Positions 1-7,602 of a stretch of DNA of 64,000 nt are shown here, in pieces. The translations under genes and the position numbers were made by a program. This DNA is from Azoarcus sp. TTM-91 (GTDB lineage: Bacteria > Pseudomonadota > Gammaproteobacteria > Burkholderiales > Rhodocyclaceae). The notes beneath the pieces are model-generated. The model had not been told where the DNA came from and did no database searches. It was given only the letters and a program-made list of their open reading frames with translations. Every line of letters starts with the position of its first letter. Within the stretch, counting starts at the first letter, position 1. The stretch lies in NCBI RefSeq assembly GCF_012911025.1, contig NZ_WUEI01000012.1:1-64000 (forward strand), given 5' to 3'.

Positions 1-48
1 CGCTTCCGCTGGTATGGCCGTCCTAGCGCGCCAGACCGCGAGGGCTGA
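1..48 (+). CDS. C-terminal tail of an unidentified upstream gene (partial)
   Basis: The first reading frame is open from the window edge and stops at a TGA at 46-48, giving about 15 codons. G/C-rich third positions fit coding sequence, but the fragment is far too short to identify. Its stop would lie just before, or overlap, the start of the GGDEF-EAL gene that follows. It may equally be non-coding. Confidence 0.2.
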   Translation, partial: RFRWYGRPSAPDREG

Positions 49-68
49 AGCCCTCCGCCGCCCTGTTC

Positions 69-2393
69 GTGCTGGTGTGGACCGGCATCGACTACTTCCG
101 CGACCGCGCGCTGGAGATGGAGCAGACCCATACCTGGTCGCGCTTCCAGCAGTTGGCGGCGCAGGAAATCGCTCACCTGCGGCGGGAATTCCAGGCCCCG
201 GCGATACGGGCCGGCGGCGAGGACGGCCGGCGGGAGATCGTCCATCTGCTGGCCGACCGCAGCGACGCGCTGGACATCGGCCTGGAAGTCATCGAGATCA
301 CCAACGGCCGGCCGACCCCGCTGTACCAGGATCCCGGCCTGCGCCCGGCCCCCATGGTCTACGCGGAAGCAATAGACGCCGGCGAACGCAGCTGGCTGGT
401 GGAAGCCTCGCCGCTGCCCGGCCACTACTCGCTGGAACCCAGTCCCTCGGTTCAGGCGCTGCAGGTGGGCGCGCCGCTGCTGGGCCTGCTCGCCGCCGCC
501 CTCGCCTTCGTCCTGCAGAGCCGCAACCGCGCCATCCGCCGGCAGGTGGCGCGCCAGACCGCCGCGCTGGAACAGGCCAACCGCGAACTCGCCCGCAGCA
601 ACGCCGCGATGGGCGCCGAAGTGGACCAGCGCATGCGCTCCGAGGCCGCGCTGCGCAAGAACGGAGCGCTGCAGAGCGCAATCCTGGACTGCTCCGAGTA
701 CGCCATCATCTCCACCGACGCCAAGGGCTTGATCCAGCTCTTCAACCCAGCCGCGGAACGCATCTTCGGCTGGCCGGCGGCCGAGGTCATCGGCCATCTC
801 ACGCTGCAGACCTTCTACCCGGAAGACGACATGGCGCGGCTGGAAAGCCGCTACGACACCAAGGGCTTCCCCAGCCTGGTGGCGGAAAGCCGTGGCAGCC
901 GCATCGTCGAGCCGCACGAGCTGACGCTGCAGCGGCGCGACGGCAGCCGCTTCCCCGCCAGCCTGTCGATCTCGCCACTGCAGGCGGACGGCCACCTGCT
1001 CGGCTACCTCGGCATCGTCGCCGACGTCTCCCACCGCAAGGCGGCGGAGCTGCGCATCCGCTTCCTCGCCCACTACGACGCCCTCACCGAACTGCCCAAC
1101 CGCAGCCTGCTCAACCTGCGCCTCACCGAAGCGCTGGACACCTGCCGCCGCCGCGGCGAACGGCTGGCCTTGCTGTTCCTGGACCTCGACCGCTTCAAGT
1201 ATGTGAACGATTCGCTCGGCCACCACGCCGGCGACCTGCTGCTGCAGGCGGTGTCCCAGCGCTTCATGACCTGCGTGCGCGGCGAAGACACGGTGGCGCG
1301 CATGGGCGGCGACGAGTTCGTCATCCTGCTGCCGGCGCTGGAATCGCGGAACGAGGCGGCGGAAGTCGCCGAGCGGGTGCTGCAGGCCCTGCGCCGGCCC
1401 TTCGACGTGCGCGGCCAGCAGCTCACCATCACCCCCAGCATCGGCATCGCCCTCTACCCGGACGACGGCCCGGACGAAGAAACGCTGATCAAGCACGCCG
1501 ACGCCGCCATGTACTCCGCCAAGGAGGAAGGCCGCAACGGCTTCCGCTTCTACACCCGCCAGCTCTCCAGCCATGTCTCCGAGCGGCTGGTGATCGAGAA
1601 CCAGCTGCGCCAGGCGCTGGAACGGCAGGCCTTCGTGCTGCACTACCAGCCGCAGGTGGATGTGGCCAGCGGCGAGATCGTTGGCATGGAGGCCCTGCTG
1701 CGCTGGAACAGCCCGGAGCGCGGGCTGGTACCGCCGGACCGCTTCATCCCCATCGCAGAGGACAGCGGCCTCATCGTGCCGATAGGCGAATGGGTGCTGC
1801 GCGCCGCTTGCGCCCAGGCCCAGGCCTGGCGGGAGGCCGGCCTGCTGGAGGCACCGGTGGCGGTCAACCTCTCCGCCCGCCAGTTCGACCAGAGCAAGCT
1901 GCCGGAACTGATCGCCCAGGTGCTGGAGGAAACCGGCCTGCCGGCGAGGCTGCTGGAGCTGGAGCTGACCGAAAGCCTGGTGATGCGCGACCCGGAGCGC
2001 AGCTCCGACATCCTCAACCGCTGCAAGGCGCTGGGGCTGCAGATCGCGGTGGATGACTTCGGCACCGGCTATTCCAGCCTGGCTTACCTGCGCCGCTTCC
2101 CCATAGACCGGCTGAAGATCGACCGCTCCTTCATCAAGGACATCGTCGAAGAGCCGGACGACGCCGCCATCGCCCGCACCGTAGTCGCCATGGCCCACAG
2201 CCTGCGCCTGGCGGTGGTGGCCGAAGGGGTGGAGAGCGTGGCGCAGCTGCGGCTGCTGCGCGAATGGCAGTGCGACATCTACCAGGGCTTCCTCTCCAGC
2301 CGGCCGCTGCCGGGCGAGGAGATCAGCGCACTACTGGCCGGCCTGCGGGCCGCGCATCTGGTCGGCCTGCCACTGCCGGTAGAGCCGGTCTGA
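69..2393 (+). CDS. membrane PAS-GGDEF-EAL protein (c-di-GMP turnover)
   Basis: This is a composite cyclic-di-GMP enzyme of 774 residues as read from the GTG at 69. A hydrophobic segment at the very N-terminus and another near residues 133-152 bracket a probable periplasmic sensor region. A short coiled stretch, a PAS domain (about 205-325), a GGDEF domain and an EAL domain follow. The GGDEF motif is intact at residues 413-417, with an RxxD inhibitory site (RGED, 404-407) exactly five residues upstream. The EAL motif is at 541-543. The family phosphodiesterase motifs NLSARQF, ELELTES, DDFGTGYSS, KIDRSF and AEGVES are all present, so both activities are possible. The start is unresolved: the frame is open back to a TAG at 24-26 but holds only CTG/GTG codons, and the first membrane segment looks clipped. 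An upstream start reached through a one-base shift cannot be excluded. Confidence 0.88.
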   Translation: MLVWTGIDYFRDRALEMEQTHTWSRFQQLAAQEIAHLRREFQAPAIRAGGEDGRREIVHLLADRSDALDIGLEVIEITNGRPTPLYQDPGLRPAPMVYAEAIDAGERSWLVEASPLPGHYSLEPSPSVQALQVGAPLLGLLAAALAFVLQSRNRAIRRQVARQTAALEQANRELARSNAAMGAEVDQRMRSEAALRKNGALQSAILDCSEYAIISTDAKGLIQLFNPAAERIFGWPAAEVIGHLTLQTFYPEDDMARLESRYDTKGFPSLVAESRGSRIVEPHELTLQRRDGSRFPASLSISPLQADGHLLGYLGIVADVSHRKAAELRIRFLAHYDALTELPNRSLLNLRLTEALDTCRRRGERLALLFLDLDRFKYVNDSLGHHAGDLLLQAVSQRFMTCVRGEDTVARMGGDEFVILLPALESRNEAAEVAERVLQALRRPFDVRGQQLTITPSIGIALYPDDGPDEETLIKHADAAMYSAKEEGRNGFRFYTRQLSSHVSERLVIENQLRQALERQAFVLHYQPQVDVASGEIVGMEALLRWNSPERGLVPPDRFIPIAEDSGLIVPIGEWVLRAACAQAQAWREAGLLEAPVAVNLSARQFDQSKLPELIAQVLEETGLPARLLELELTESLVMRDPERSSDILNRCKALGLQIAVDDFGTGYSSLAYLRRFPIDRLKIDRSFIKDIVEEPDDAAIARTVVAMAHSLRLAVVAEGVESVAQLRLLREWQCDIYQGFLSSRPLPGEEISALLAGLRAAHLVGLPLPVEPV

Positions 2394-2548
2394 GGTCACC
2401 CGCACAGACCGCCGCCTGCCTCCCCCTCCCCGCGCCTGAGAGGGACGGAGAGAGGAAGAGGGCCACCCGCGAAGGGGCGGCTACGTTCCGGCCAACATAG
2501 CCTGCTCTTCGTCGCAGTCCCCCGCGCCAAAGCCGCCTGCAGAAAAAC

Positions 2549-3421
2549 TCAAGCCCCGCTGGCAGACTCCAGCACCCGCAGCAGGCTGGCGGTGTCGTCC
2601 TGCCCCCAGCCCTGCGCCATCAGCGCGTTGAGCTGCTGCCAGACCTGCGCCGCGATCGGCAGCGGCACACCCAAGCGATACGCCTCTCCCAGCAGGATGC
2701 CGAAGTCCTTGTGATGCAGCCACGCCTCCACGCCGGCGGAGAAATCCCGCGACACCATGCGCCCACCCATCACCTCCAGCATGCGCGAGGCCGCCGAGCC
2801 GCCCATCAGCGCCTGGCGCACCGCGGCGACATCCACGCCGTGGGCGGCGGCGAGCCGCATGGCTTCGGCGCAGGCCTCTATGGCGGACACCATGACCATC
2901 TGGTTGCAGGCCTTGGCCACCTGGCCGGCGCCGGCCGGGCCCACATGCACCACCCGGCTGCCCAGCGTCGCCAACAGTGGCTGCACGCGAGCCAGCACCG
3001 CCGCCTCGCCGCCGGCCATGATGGCCAGCGTGGCCGCCTGCGCACCCGCAGCGCCGCCGGAAACCGGCGCATCCAGCCAGTCCACGCCCAGCCCGGCGTA
3101 ACGCCCGGCCAGTTCGCGCGCGACCGTGGGCGAGGTGGTGCTCATGTCCACATGCACGCCGCCGCGGCGGAAGCCTTCGGCGAGGCCGTTCCCGCCGAAG
3201 GCCACCGCACTCACGTCGGCGCCGGTGGTGACGATGGAGAACACCACCTCGCTGCGCGCCGCCAGCTCGGCCGGCGTGGCGCACACCGCGGCCCCGGCCC
3301 GGGCCGCCTCGGCCGCCGCTTCCGGCCGCCGCGCCCACACCGCCAGTTCGTGCCCGGCGGCGATCAGGTGGCCCAGCATCGGCCGCCCCATCGCCCCCAG
3401 GCCGACGAAGCCCAGCTTCAT
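2549..3421 (-). CDS. NAD(P)-dependent beta-hydroxyacid dehydrogenase (HIBADH/GarR family), copy B
   Basis: This 290-residue protein belongs to the 3-hydroxyisobutyrate / 2-hydroxy-3-oxopropionate (tartronate semialdehyde) reductase family. These enzymes reduce or oxidise short beta-hydroxy acids with NAD(P). An N-terminal Rossmann motif GFVGLGAMG, the substrate-binding segment DAPVSGGAAGA and the catalytic-lysine segment GAGQVAKACNQ are all present, and the length is normal. The ATG start overlaps the stop of the upstream paralogue by four bases (ATGA), which implies translational coupling. The true substrate cannot be told from sequence. The stretch from here to the preceding convergent gene (2394-2548) shows no convincing terminator or gene. 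Confidence 0.88.
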   Translation of the reverse strand: MKLGFVGLGAMGRPMLGHLIAAGHELAVWARRPEAAAEAARAGAAVCATPAELAARSEVVFSIVTTGADVSAVAFGGNGLAEGFRRGGVHVDMSTTSPTVARELAGRYAGLGVDWLDAPVSGGAAGAQAATLAIMAGGEAAVLARVQPLLATLGSRVVHVGPAGAGQVAKACNQMVMVSAIEACAEAMRLAAAHGVDVAAVRQALMGGSAASRMLEVMGGRMVSRDFSAGVEAWLHHKDFGILLGEAYRLGVPLPIAAQVWQQLNALMAQGWGQDDTASLLRVLESASGA

Positions 3422-4299
3422 TCGCCAGCCCCGCCGCTCATACGCTCCAGCAGCTTGAGCACGCCAATGGAGTCGTCCTCGCCCAGGCCGCTGCCGACCA
3501 TGGCGTTGAACATCTGCGCGGTGGCCGCCGCCGCTGGCAGGGCGAGGCCGAGGCGATGCGCTTCTTCCATGACGATGCGCATGTCCTTCTGGTGCATCCA
3601 GGCCTTGAAGCCGGGCTTGAAGTTGCGGTCCAGCATGCGCTGGCCGTGGTTCTCCAGCACCCGCGAATAGGCGAAGCCGCCGAGCAGCGCCTCGCGCACC
3701 CGCGCCGCATCCACGCCGCTGCGGGTGGCGAAGTTCAGCGCCTCGGCCACCGCCGCCACGCCCACGCCGGTCAGGATCTGGTTGCAGGCCTTGGCGACCT
3801 GGCCGGCGCCGGAATCGCCGATGCGAGTCACCGACTTGCCCATGGCCTCGAACAGCGGCTTCACCTTGTCGAAGGCAGCCTGCTCGCCGCCCACCATGAT
3901 GGTCAGCGTGGCGGCGATGGCGCCCACTTCGCCGCCGGACACCGGCGCGTCCAGCATGGCAATGCCCTTCTCCGCCATGCGCGCCGCCACCGCCTGCGCC
4001 GCGGCCGGCGCGATGGTGCTCATGTCCACATGGACCAGCCCCGGCCGCGCGCCTTCGGCCACGCCGCCGGCACCCAGCGCCACCTGCTCGACGTCCGGCG
4101 CATCGGCCACCATGGAGATGGTCACCTCCACCTGCGCCGCCACCTCGGCTGCGCTGGCGTGGCCCTGGGCACCGGCTTCCAGCAACGGCGCCATGGACTC
4201 CTGGCGGCGGGTCCACACATGCACCTTGTGGCCGGCCTTGAGCAGATTGAGGGCCATGGGGCGGCCCATCAGGCCGAGTCCGATGAATCCGACTTCCAT
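3418..4299 (-). CDS. NAD(P)-dependent beta-hydroxyacid dehydrogenase (HIBADH/GarR family), copy A
   Basis: This 293-residue member of the same reductase family carries the Rossmann motif GFIGLGLMG at the N-terminus, DAPVSGGEVGA and the catalytic-lysine motif GAGQVAKACNQ. The start is the ATG at 4299, preceded by AAGGAG ten bases upstream. A longer open frame extends to 4383 but would add an unlikely arginine-rich tail. It is the first gene of a two-gene unit with its paralogue, which starts inside its stop codon. It is divergent from the ybiB-like gene, with an 82-base gap that must hold both promoters. Probable role: tartronate semialdehyde or related hydroxyacid metabolism (inference from family only). 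Confidence 0.9.
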   Translation of the reverse strand: MEVGFIGLGLMGRPMALNLLKAGHKVHVWTRRQESMAPLLEAGAQGHASAAEVAAQVEVTISMVADAPDVEQVALGAGGVAEGARPGLVHVDMSTIAPAAAQAVAARMAEKGIAMLDAPVSGGEVGAIAATLTIMVGGEQAAFDKVKPLFEAMGKSVTRIGDSGAGQVAKACNQILTGVGVAAVAEALNFATRSGVDAARVREALLGGFAYSRVLENHGQRMLDRNFKPGFKAWMHQKDMRIVMEEAHRLGLALPAAAATAQMFNAMVGSGLGEDDSIGVLKLLERMSGGAGE

Positions 4300-4381
4300 T
4301 GGGATTGCACTCCTTGCGAGGGATGGGAGGCCACCGCGCACGCGGCTACCGCGGGCGCGCCGCCGGGCGGATAATGCGGCC

Positions 4382-5302
4382 ATGACTTACGCCCCAATCA
4401 TCAAGGAAATTGCCCGTGGCGCCAAGGGCGCGCGGCCTCTGGACGTGGCCGCCGCGGCCGCGCTTTTCGGCGACATCCTGGACGGCAAGGTGCCGGACCT
4501 GGAGCTGGGCGCCATCCTGATCGCGCTGCGGGTGAAGAGCGAATCGCTGCCCGAGTTGCTGGGCTTCAAGCAGGCGATGGATGTGCGCACTGCCCAGGTC
4601 GCCGTGCCACCCGGCCCGCGTTGCGTGGTGCTGCCCACCTACAACGGCGCCCGCCGCCAGCCCAACCTGATGCCGCTGGTGGCGTTGCTGCTGGCGCGCG
4701 AAGGCGTGCCGGTGCTGATCCAGGGGCGGCACGACTTCGAATCCCGCGTCAGCCCCTTCGAGCTCTTGTCCGCCCTCGGGCTGGAGCGCGCGGCGGATGC
4801 AGCCGCCGCCTCCGCCCAGCTTGCCCAACGGCGCCTCGCCTGCATCGGCGTCGAACAACTGCTGCCGGGGCTGGACCGCCTGCTGGCACTGCGCACCCGC
4901 TTCGGCCTGCGCGGCAGCGGCCACATCATGGCCAAGCTGCTGGACCCGGCGCGCGGGCGCAGCGTGCGGGTGGTGGCGGTGACGCACCCGGAGTATCTGG
5001 AGCGCATGGATGCCTTCCTGCGCGCCGACCCGGGGCCGGCGATGCTGCTGCGCGGCACCGAGGGCGAGATCTACGCCAACCCGCGCCGCTGCCCGACGCT
5101 CACCGTCTACGAACACGGCCAGGGCCGGGTTGCAGTGGAGGGCGAAGAAGGCGGCGCGCCGCCGCTGGCCGGCCTACCGGACAATCCCTCCATCGCCGAC
5201 AACGTGCGCCTGATCCAGGCAGTGCTGGCCGGCGAGCAGCCGGCGCCCGAGCCCATCCGGGCGCAGGTGGACGCCCTGGCGGCCCTGGCGAAGGCGCCGT
5301 GA
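4382..5302 (+). CDS. ybiB: YbiB/TrpD2-type glycosyltransferase-fold nucleic-acid-binding protein
   Basis: This 306-residue protein has the anthranilate phosphoribosyltransferase fold as seen in the YbiB (TrpD2) branch. An N-terminal helical domain (DVAAAAALFGDILDGKV, then ALRVKSES) is followed by a C-terminal alpha/beta domain containing VVLPTYNGARRQPNL and GSGHIMAKLLDP. Characterised YbiB proteins bind nucleic acid and are not tryptophan-pathway enzymes, so a trpD call would be misleading. The start ATG at 4382 is the first in frame after the divergent promoter region. The gene ends just before a rho-independent terminator at 5310-5335. Confidence 0.82.
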   Translation: MTYAPIIKEIARGAKGARPLDVAAAAALFGDILDGKVPDLELGAILIALRVKSESLPELLGFKQAMDVRTAQVAVPPGPRCVVLPTYNGARRQPNLMPLVALLLAREGVPVLIQGRHDFESRVSPFELLSALGLERAADAAAASAQLAQRRLACIGVEQLLPGLDRLLALRTRFGLRGSGHIMAKLLDPARGRSVRVVAVTHPEYLERMDAFLRADPGPAMLLRGTEGEIYANPRRCPTLTVYEHGQGRVAVEGEEGGAPPLAGLPDNPSIADNVRLIQAVLAGEQPAPEPIRAQVDALAALAKAP

Positions 5303-5309
5303 ACGAAAC

Positions 5310-5335
5310 AAGGGGAGCCGCCTCACTCCCCTTTT
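5310..5335 (+). terminator. rho-independent terminator after ybiB
   Basis: A perfect 8-bp inverted repeat AAGGGGAG / CTCCCCTT has an 8-base loop and is followed by TT. It lies eight bases after the ybiB stop. Read on the minus strand, the same stem is followed by GTTTCGTT, so it may also stop transcripts leaving modD. Confidence 0.7.
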
Positions 5336-5431
5336 CATGCACCCGGCGAACCTGGATTTCTCAGCCTTGCAAGTGCAGGCGCCAAACACAGTCGAATCGC
5401 CTTGCGCCCGCCGCCCGCAGGCGGCACCGGC

Positions 5432-6280
5432 CTACATGTCGCCGAAGAACTGCACCTTGACATCCCGCGGCGGTGCCGAGAATGGCGCCGAGCTGACCAG
5501 CAAATCGGCGCCCGCGGCAACATAGGCTTCGGCGTTGTCCGCCTTCACCCCGCCAGCGGCGGCCAACAGGCAGGGCAGCTGGCGCACATCCAGCGCGGCG
5601 CGGCACTCGGCGACCCGGTCCGGCGGGAATTTCTCGGTCTGCACCACATGGGCGCCGGCCTGCGCCCAGGCCAGCGCCTCGTCCACCGTGCCGACCTCGA
5701 CCACCACCTTCTTTTCCGGCTCCGCCGCCCGCAGGCGCGCCACCGTCACCGCCGGCGACTCGTCCAGATACAAGCGGTGCTCCGGAAAGACCAGCAGGGT
5801 CTCGGAGAGGCCAAGCCGGTGCATGGTGGCGCCGGCGCAGCGCACCGCCTTCACCGACAGCGCCTTGGTGCCGGGAACCGTCTTGCGGGTGCAGGCCACC
5901 GGCACCCGCTTGCCTTTGTGCTGGGCCGCCTGGACGATGGCCGCCGCCGCACTGGCGATGCCGCTGGCCCATTCGACCAGGACCTGGGCGGTCTTCCAGG
6001 TGCGGTGCAGCACTTCCGCACTGCCGTCCACGGTGAGGATGGGCGCCTGGAAGGACAGGCTCTCGCCCGACCGGGCTTCGAGCCGCACCCGCGCGCCGTT
6101 GAGTTCGAACAGCCGGGCGGCCTCTTCCACGCCGCAGACCGTCATCGGGCCGCGAGCGCAGAAGCTCAGCCGGGCCGGCCGCGGGCCGATGCGCAGGCTG
6201 TCGGTGGTGAGATCGCCGCAGGGCACGTCGTCGGCAAGCAGGGCCGCCAACTCTTGATCGCTCAGAACCGGATGACGCAT
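5432..6280 (-). CDS. modD: ModD, NadC-like phosphoribosyltransferase-family protein of molybdenum metabolism
   Basis: This 282-residue protein resembles quinolinate phosphoribosyltransferase (NadC) but has the ModD-type features TRKTVPGTKALSVKAV and VPCGDLTTDSL. ModD homologues are found in molybdate transport or molybdenum-nitrogenase loci; their biochemical reaction is not firmly established. Here the gene is the last of four co-directional genes with nitrogen-fixation relatives, 47 bases after the NifX-like gene. This supports a molybdenum-related role rather than NAD synthesis. No modABC transporter genes are in the window. Confidence 0.85.
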   Translation of the reverse strand: MRHPVLSDQELAALLADDVPCGDLTTDSLRIGPRPARLSFCARGPMTVCGVEEAARLFELNGARVRLEARSGESLSFQAPILTVDGSAEVLHRTWKTAQVLVEWASGIASAAAAIVQAAQHKGKRVPVACTRKTVPGTKALSVKAVRCAGATMHRLGLSETLLVFPEHRLYLDESPAVTVARLRAAEPEKKVVVEVGTVDEALAWAQAGAHVVQTEKFPPDRVAECRAALDVRQLPCLLAAAGGVKADNAEAYVAAGADLLVSSAPFSAPPRDVKVQFFGDM

Positions 6281-6327
6281 GGAAGCCCTACTCCTGGTTG
6301 GCCGGCACGCTCCTCACGGGCGGGAAC

Positions 6328-6711
6328 TCAATGCCGGGAAAAGAGATCGCGCAGGGCGCACAGCGCCCGTGTCGGATCGAAGCGGGTGTCCGCCAGCGCC
6401 TCGCCGGCGATCAGCTTTTCCAGCGCCGCCTGCGGTTCGCTCTCGCCGGTGAGCAGCACCTCGGCGCCGCGCTTGGCCATGTGGCGCAGGAAGCCATCGC
6501 CGGCGCTGCCCGCCACCACCAGATCCACGCCGTCCAGCGGATGCGGGCCGACGTCGTCAAAGTAGTGGAAAAGCTGCGCCTTCTCCAGCGTGATGCGCTC
6601 CGGCACCGGCAGCGGGCTGCCCGGAGTGCAATCGTAGATCAGCCACTCGCGCGTCTTGCCCGCATGCCCGGACACTTCCAGGAACTCGCGGGTGGCGACC
6701 GCGATGCGCAT
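6328..6711 (-). CDS. NifX/NifB-type dinitrogenase iron-molybdenum cofactor-binding family protein
   Basis: This 127-residue single-domain protein matches the dinitrogenase FeMo-cofactor biosynthesis family (NifX, NifY, and the NifB C-terminus). It begins MRIAVATREF and carries VSGHAGKTREWLIYD and the C-terminal half GVDLVVAGSAGDGFLRHMAK. Family members carry FeMo-co precursors or act as accessory chaperones. The domain alone does not separate NifX from the other small paralogues, so I give no symbol. It lies 17 bases after the NifZ-like gene and is probably translated from the same mRNA. Confidence 0.8.
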   Translation of the reverse strand: MRIAVATREFLEVSGHAGKTREWLIYDCTPGSPLPVPERITLEKAQLFHYFDDVGPHPLDGVDLVVAGSAGDGFLRHMAKRGAEVLLTGESEPQAALEKLIAGEALADTRFDPTRALCALRDLFSRH

Positions 6712-6728
6712 GCGGCCCTCTAGCCCGC

Positions 6729-7034
6729 TCAGGATAAAACCGGCGCCGCGGCGCCGGCCTCCCGGCCGATCTCCTCGACGAAGCAGCCCACCGGTGGTCC
6801 GAGCACGCCATCCGCCGCCTCGAAGCGGACGACGAACACCTCCACATCCAGCACTTCCTCGATGTGCCCCACTTTCACCACCACGCCGCGGGTGCCGGCC
6901 GCGGCCAGCAACTCGCCCTCGGGCACGCCCGGCAGGCTGCCATCGTTGTGGATGTCGTCCACCGCGAACACGATGGTGCCCGGCGGGTAGGTCGGCTCGC
7001 CCGACAGGGCTTCCGGCTGAACTGGCGTTTCCAT
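6729..7034 (-). CDS. nifZ: NifZ family protein
   Basis: This 101-residue protein has the NifZ domain hallmarks: FAVDDIHNDGSLPG near the start, then TRGVVVKVGHIEE and a C-terminal VFVVRF strand. NifZ assists maturation of the MoFe-protein P-clusters. The ATG at 7034 was chosen because it is two bases after the ferredoxin stop; the frame is open further upstream into that gene. It is short for the family but complete at both ends. Confidence 0.78.
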   Translation of the reverse strand: METPVQPEALSGEPTYPPGTIVFAVDDIHNDGSLPGVPEGELLAAAGTRGVVVKVGHIEEVLDVEVFVVRFEAADGVLGPPVGCFVEEIGREAGAAAPVLS

Positions 7035-7036
7035 GC

Positions 7037-7363
7037 TCACCCCCAGATTTCCGCAGGTACTTTCAGGCGCTCGACCGGCGCGCCGCCGATCAGGTGTTCG
7101 TCGATGATGGCCGCCACGTCGCCCGCCGCCACGCCGCCGTACATGACCGCGTCCGGATAGACCAGCACGCTGGGCCCGCTCATGCAGGGGCCGAGGCAGC
7201 CGGTGTTGGTCACCGCGAAGTCGTTCCACAGGTTGCGCGCCTGGAAAGCCTCCTGGAAAGCCTGGAAGACATCCATGCAGCCCTTCTGCTGACAGGAGCC
7301 ACGGGGATGGCCCGGCGGACGCCCCTGGACACAGACGAGTACGTGCTTTTTCGGCTTGGGCAT
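7037..7363 (-). CDS. thioredoxin-fold [2Fe-2S] ferredoxin, nif-associated
   Basis: This 108-residue ferredoxin of the thioredoxin-like 2Fe-2S family carries the cysteine pattern VCVQGRPPGH...SCQQKGC and, later, NTGCLGPCMSGP. The last Cys-x3-Cys pair is typical of this group. It is presumably an electron carrier for nitrogenase assembly or function; its exact partner is unknown. The start ATG at 7363 has AGGAG seven bases upstream. It is the first gene of the operon fdx-nifZ-nifX-like-modD. A sigma-54 promoter lies 38-53 bases upstream of the start and a NifA-type activator site lies beyond that. Confidence 0.85.
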   Translation of the reverse strand: MPKPKKHVLVCVQGRPPGHPRGSCQQKGCMDVFQAFQEAFQARNLWNDFAVTNTGCLGPCMSGPSVLVYPDAVMYGGVAAGDVAAIIDEHLIGGAPVERLKVPAEIWG

Positions 7364-7400
7364 GGCTAGGCTCCTGGAGGGAAAGATTTCTCCTCTCCGA

Positions 7401-7416
7401 AGCAAGCCGGGTGCCA
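7401..7416 (-). promoter_or_regulatory. sigma-54 (RpoN) -24/-12 promoter of the nif accessory operon
   Basis: On the minus strand the sequence reads TGGCAC-CCGGC-TTGCT, matching the sigma-54 consensus TGGCAC-N5-TTGCW with the invariant GG and GC dinucleotides twelve bases apart. Transcription would start near 7390, giving a leader of about 27 bases with a good Shine-Dalgarno before the ferredoxin ATG at 7363. Confidence 0.85.
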
Positions 7417-7458
7417 TCAACTTTCTTTCACCAATTCAAATGCTTGCAGGAAGGGGGC

Positions 7459-7474
7459 TGTCGTCTTTGCGACA
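7459..7474 (-). promoter_or_regulatory. NifA-type upstream activator sequence (TGT-N10-ACA)
   Basis: TGT-N10-ACA is the established NifA binding pattern, and here it is also a 5-bp dyad, TGTCG...CGACA. It lies about 70-85 bases upstream of the predicted start site, which is within the usual range for NifA sites. The motif is short and could occur by chance, but its position behind a perfect sigma-54 promoter and nif-type genes makes it convincing. Confidence 0.72.
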
Positions 7475-7538
7475 AGCCTCTGCGGGGATGGCAGTCCGGG
7501 CCGGGATGCGACAATCGCCTTCCTCCGCCGCGCTCCCC

Positions 7539-7580
7539 AAAAAAACGCGCCCCGCGTGCCTTGAGGCATCGCGGGGCGCG
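7539..7580 (-). terminator. rho-independent terminator after the pirin gene
   Basis: An 11-bp GC-only stem CGCGCCCCGCG / CGCGGGGCGCG is extended by TGCC/GGCA around a 4-base loop. On the minus strand it is followed by seven T. It lies 22 bases after the pirin stop and insulates the azoR-pirin operon from the nif promoter region. Confidence 0.9.
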
Positions 7581-7602
7581 GCCGGACGGGGCGCGCTGCG
7601 CA

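Noticed and set aside
2481-3338. Gly/Arg-rich open frame overlapping the downstream HIBADH gene in another frame
   Set aside because: The composition is typical of an out-of-frame reading of GC-rich coding DNA, and the HIBADH motifs are in the other frame.
4382-5302. Possible trpD (anthranilate phosphoribosyltransferase)
   Set aside because: The sequence follows the YbiB/TrpD2 branch and no other trp gene is nearby.
5432-6280. Possible nadC (quinolinate phosphoribosyltransferase)
   Set aside because: The TRKTVPGTKALSVKAV segment and the nif-type neighbourhood point to ModD, the molybdenum-associated branch. No nadA or nadB is adjacent.
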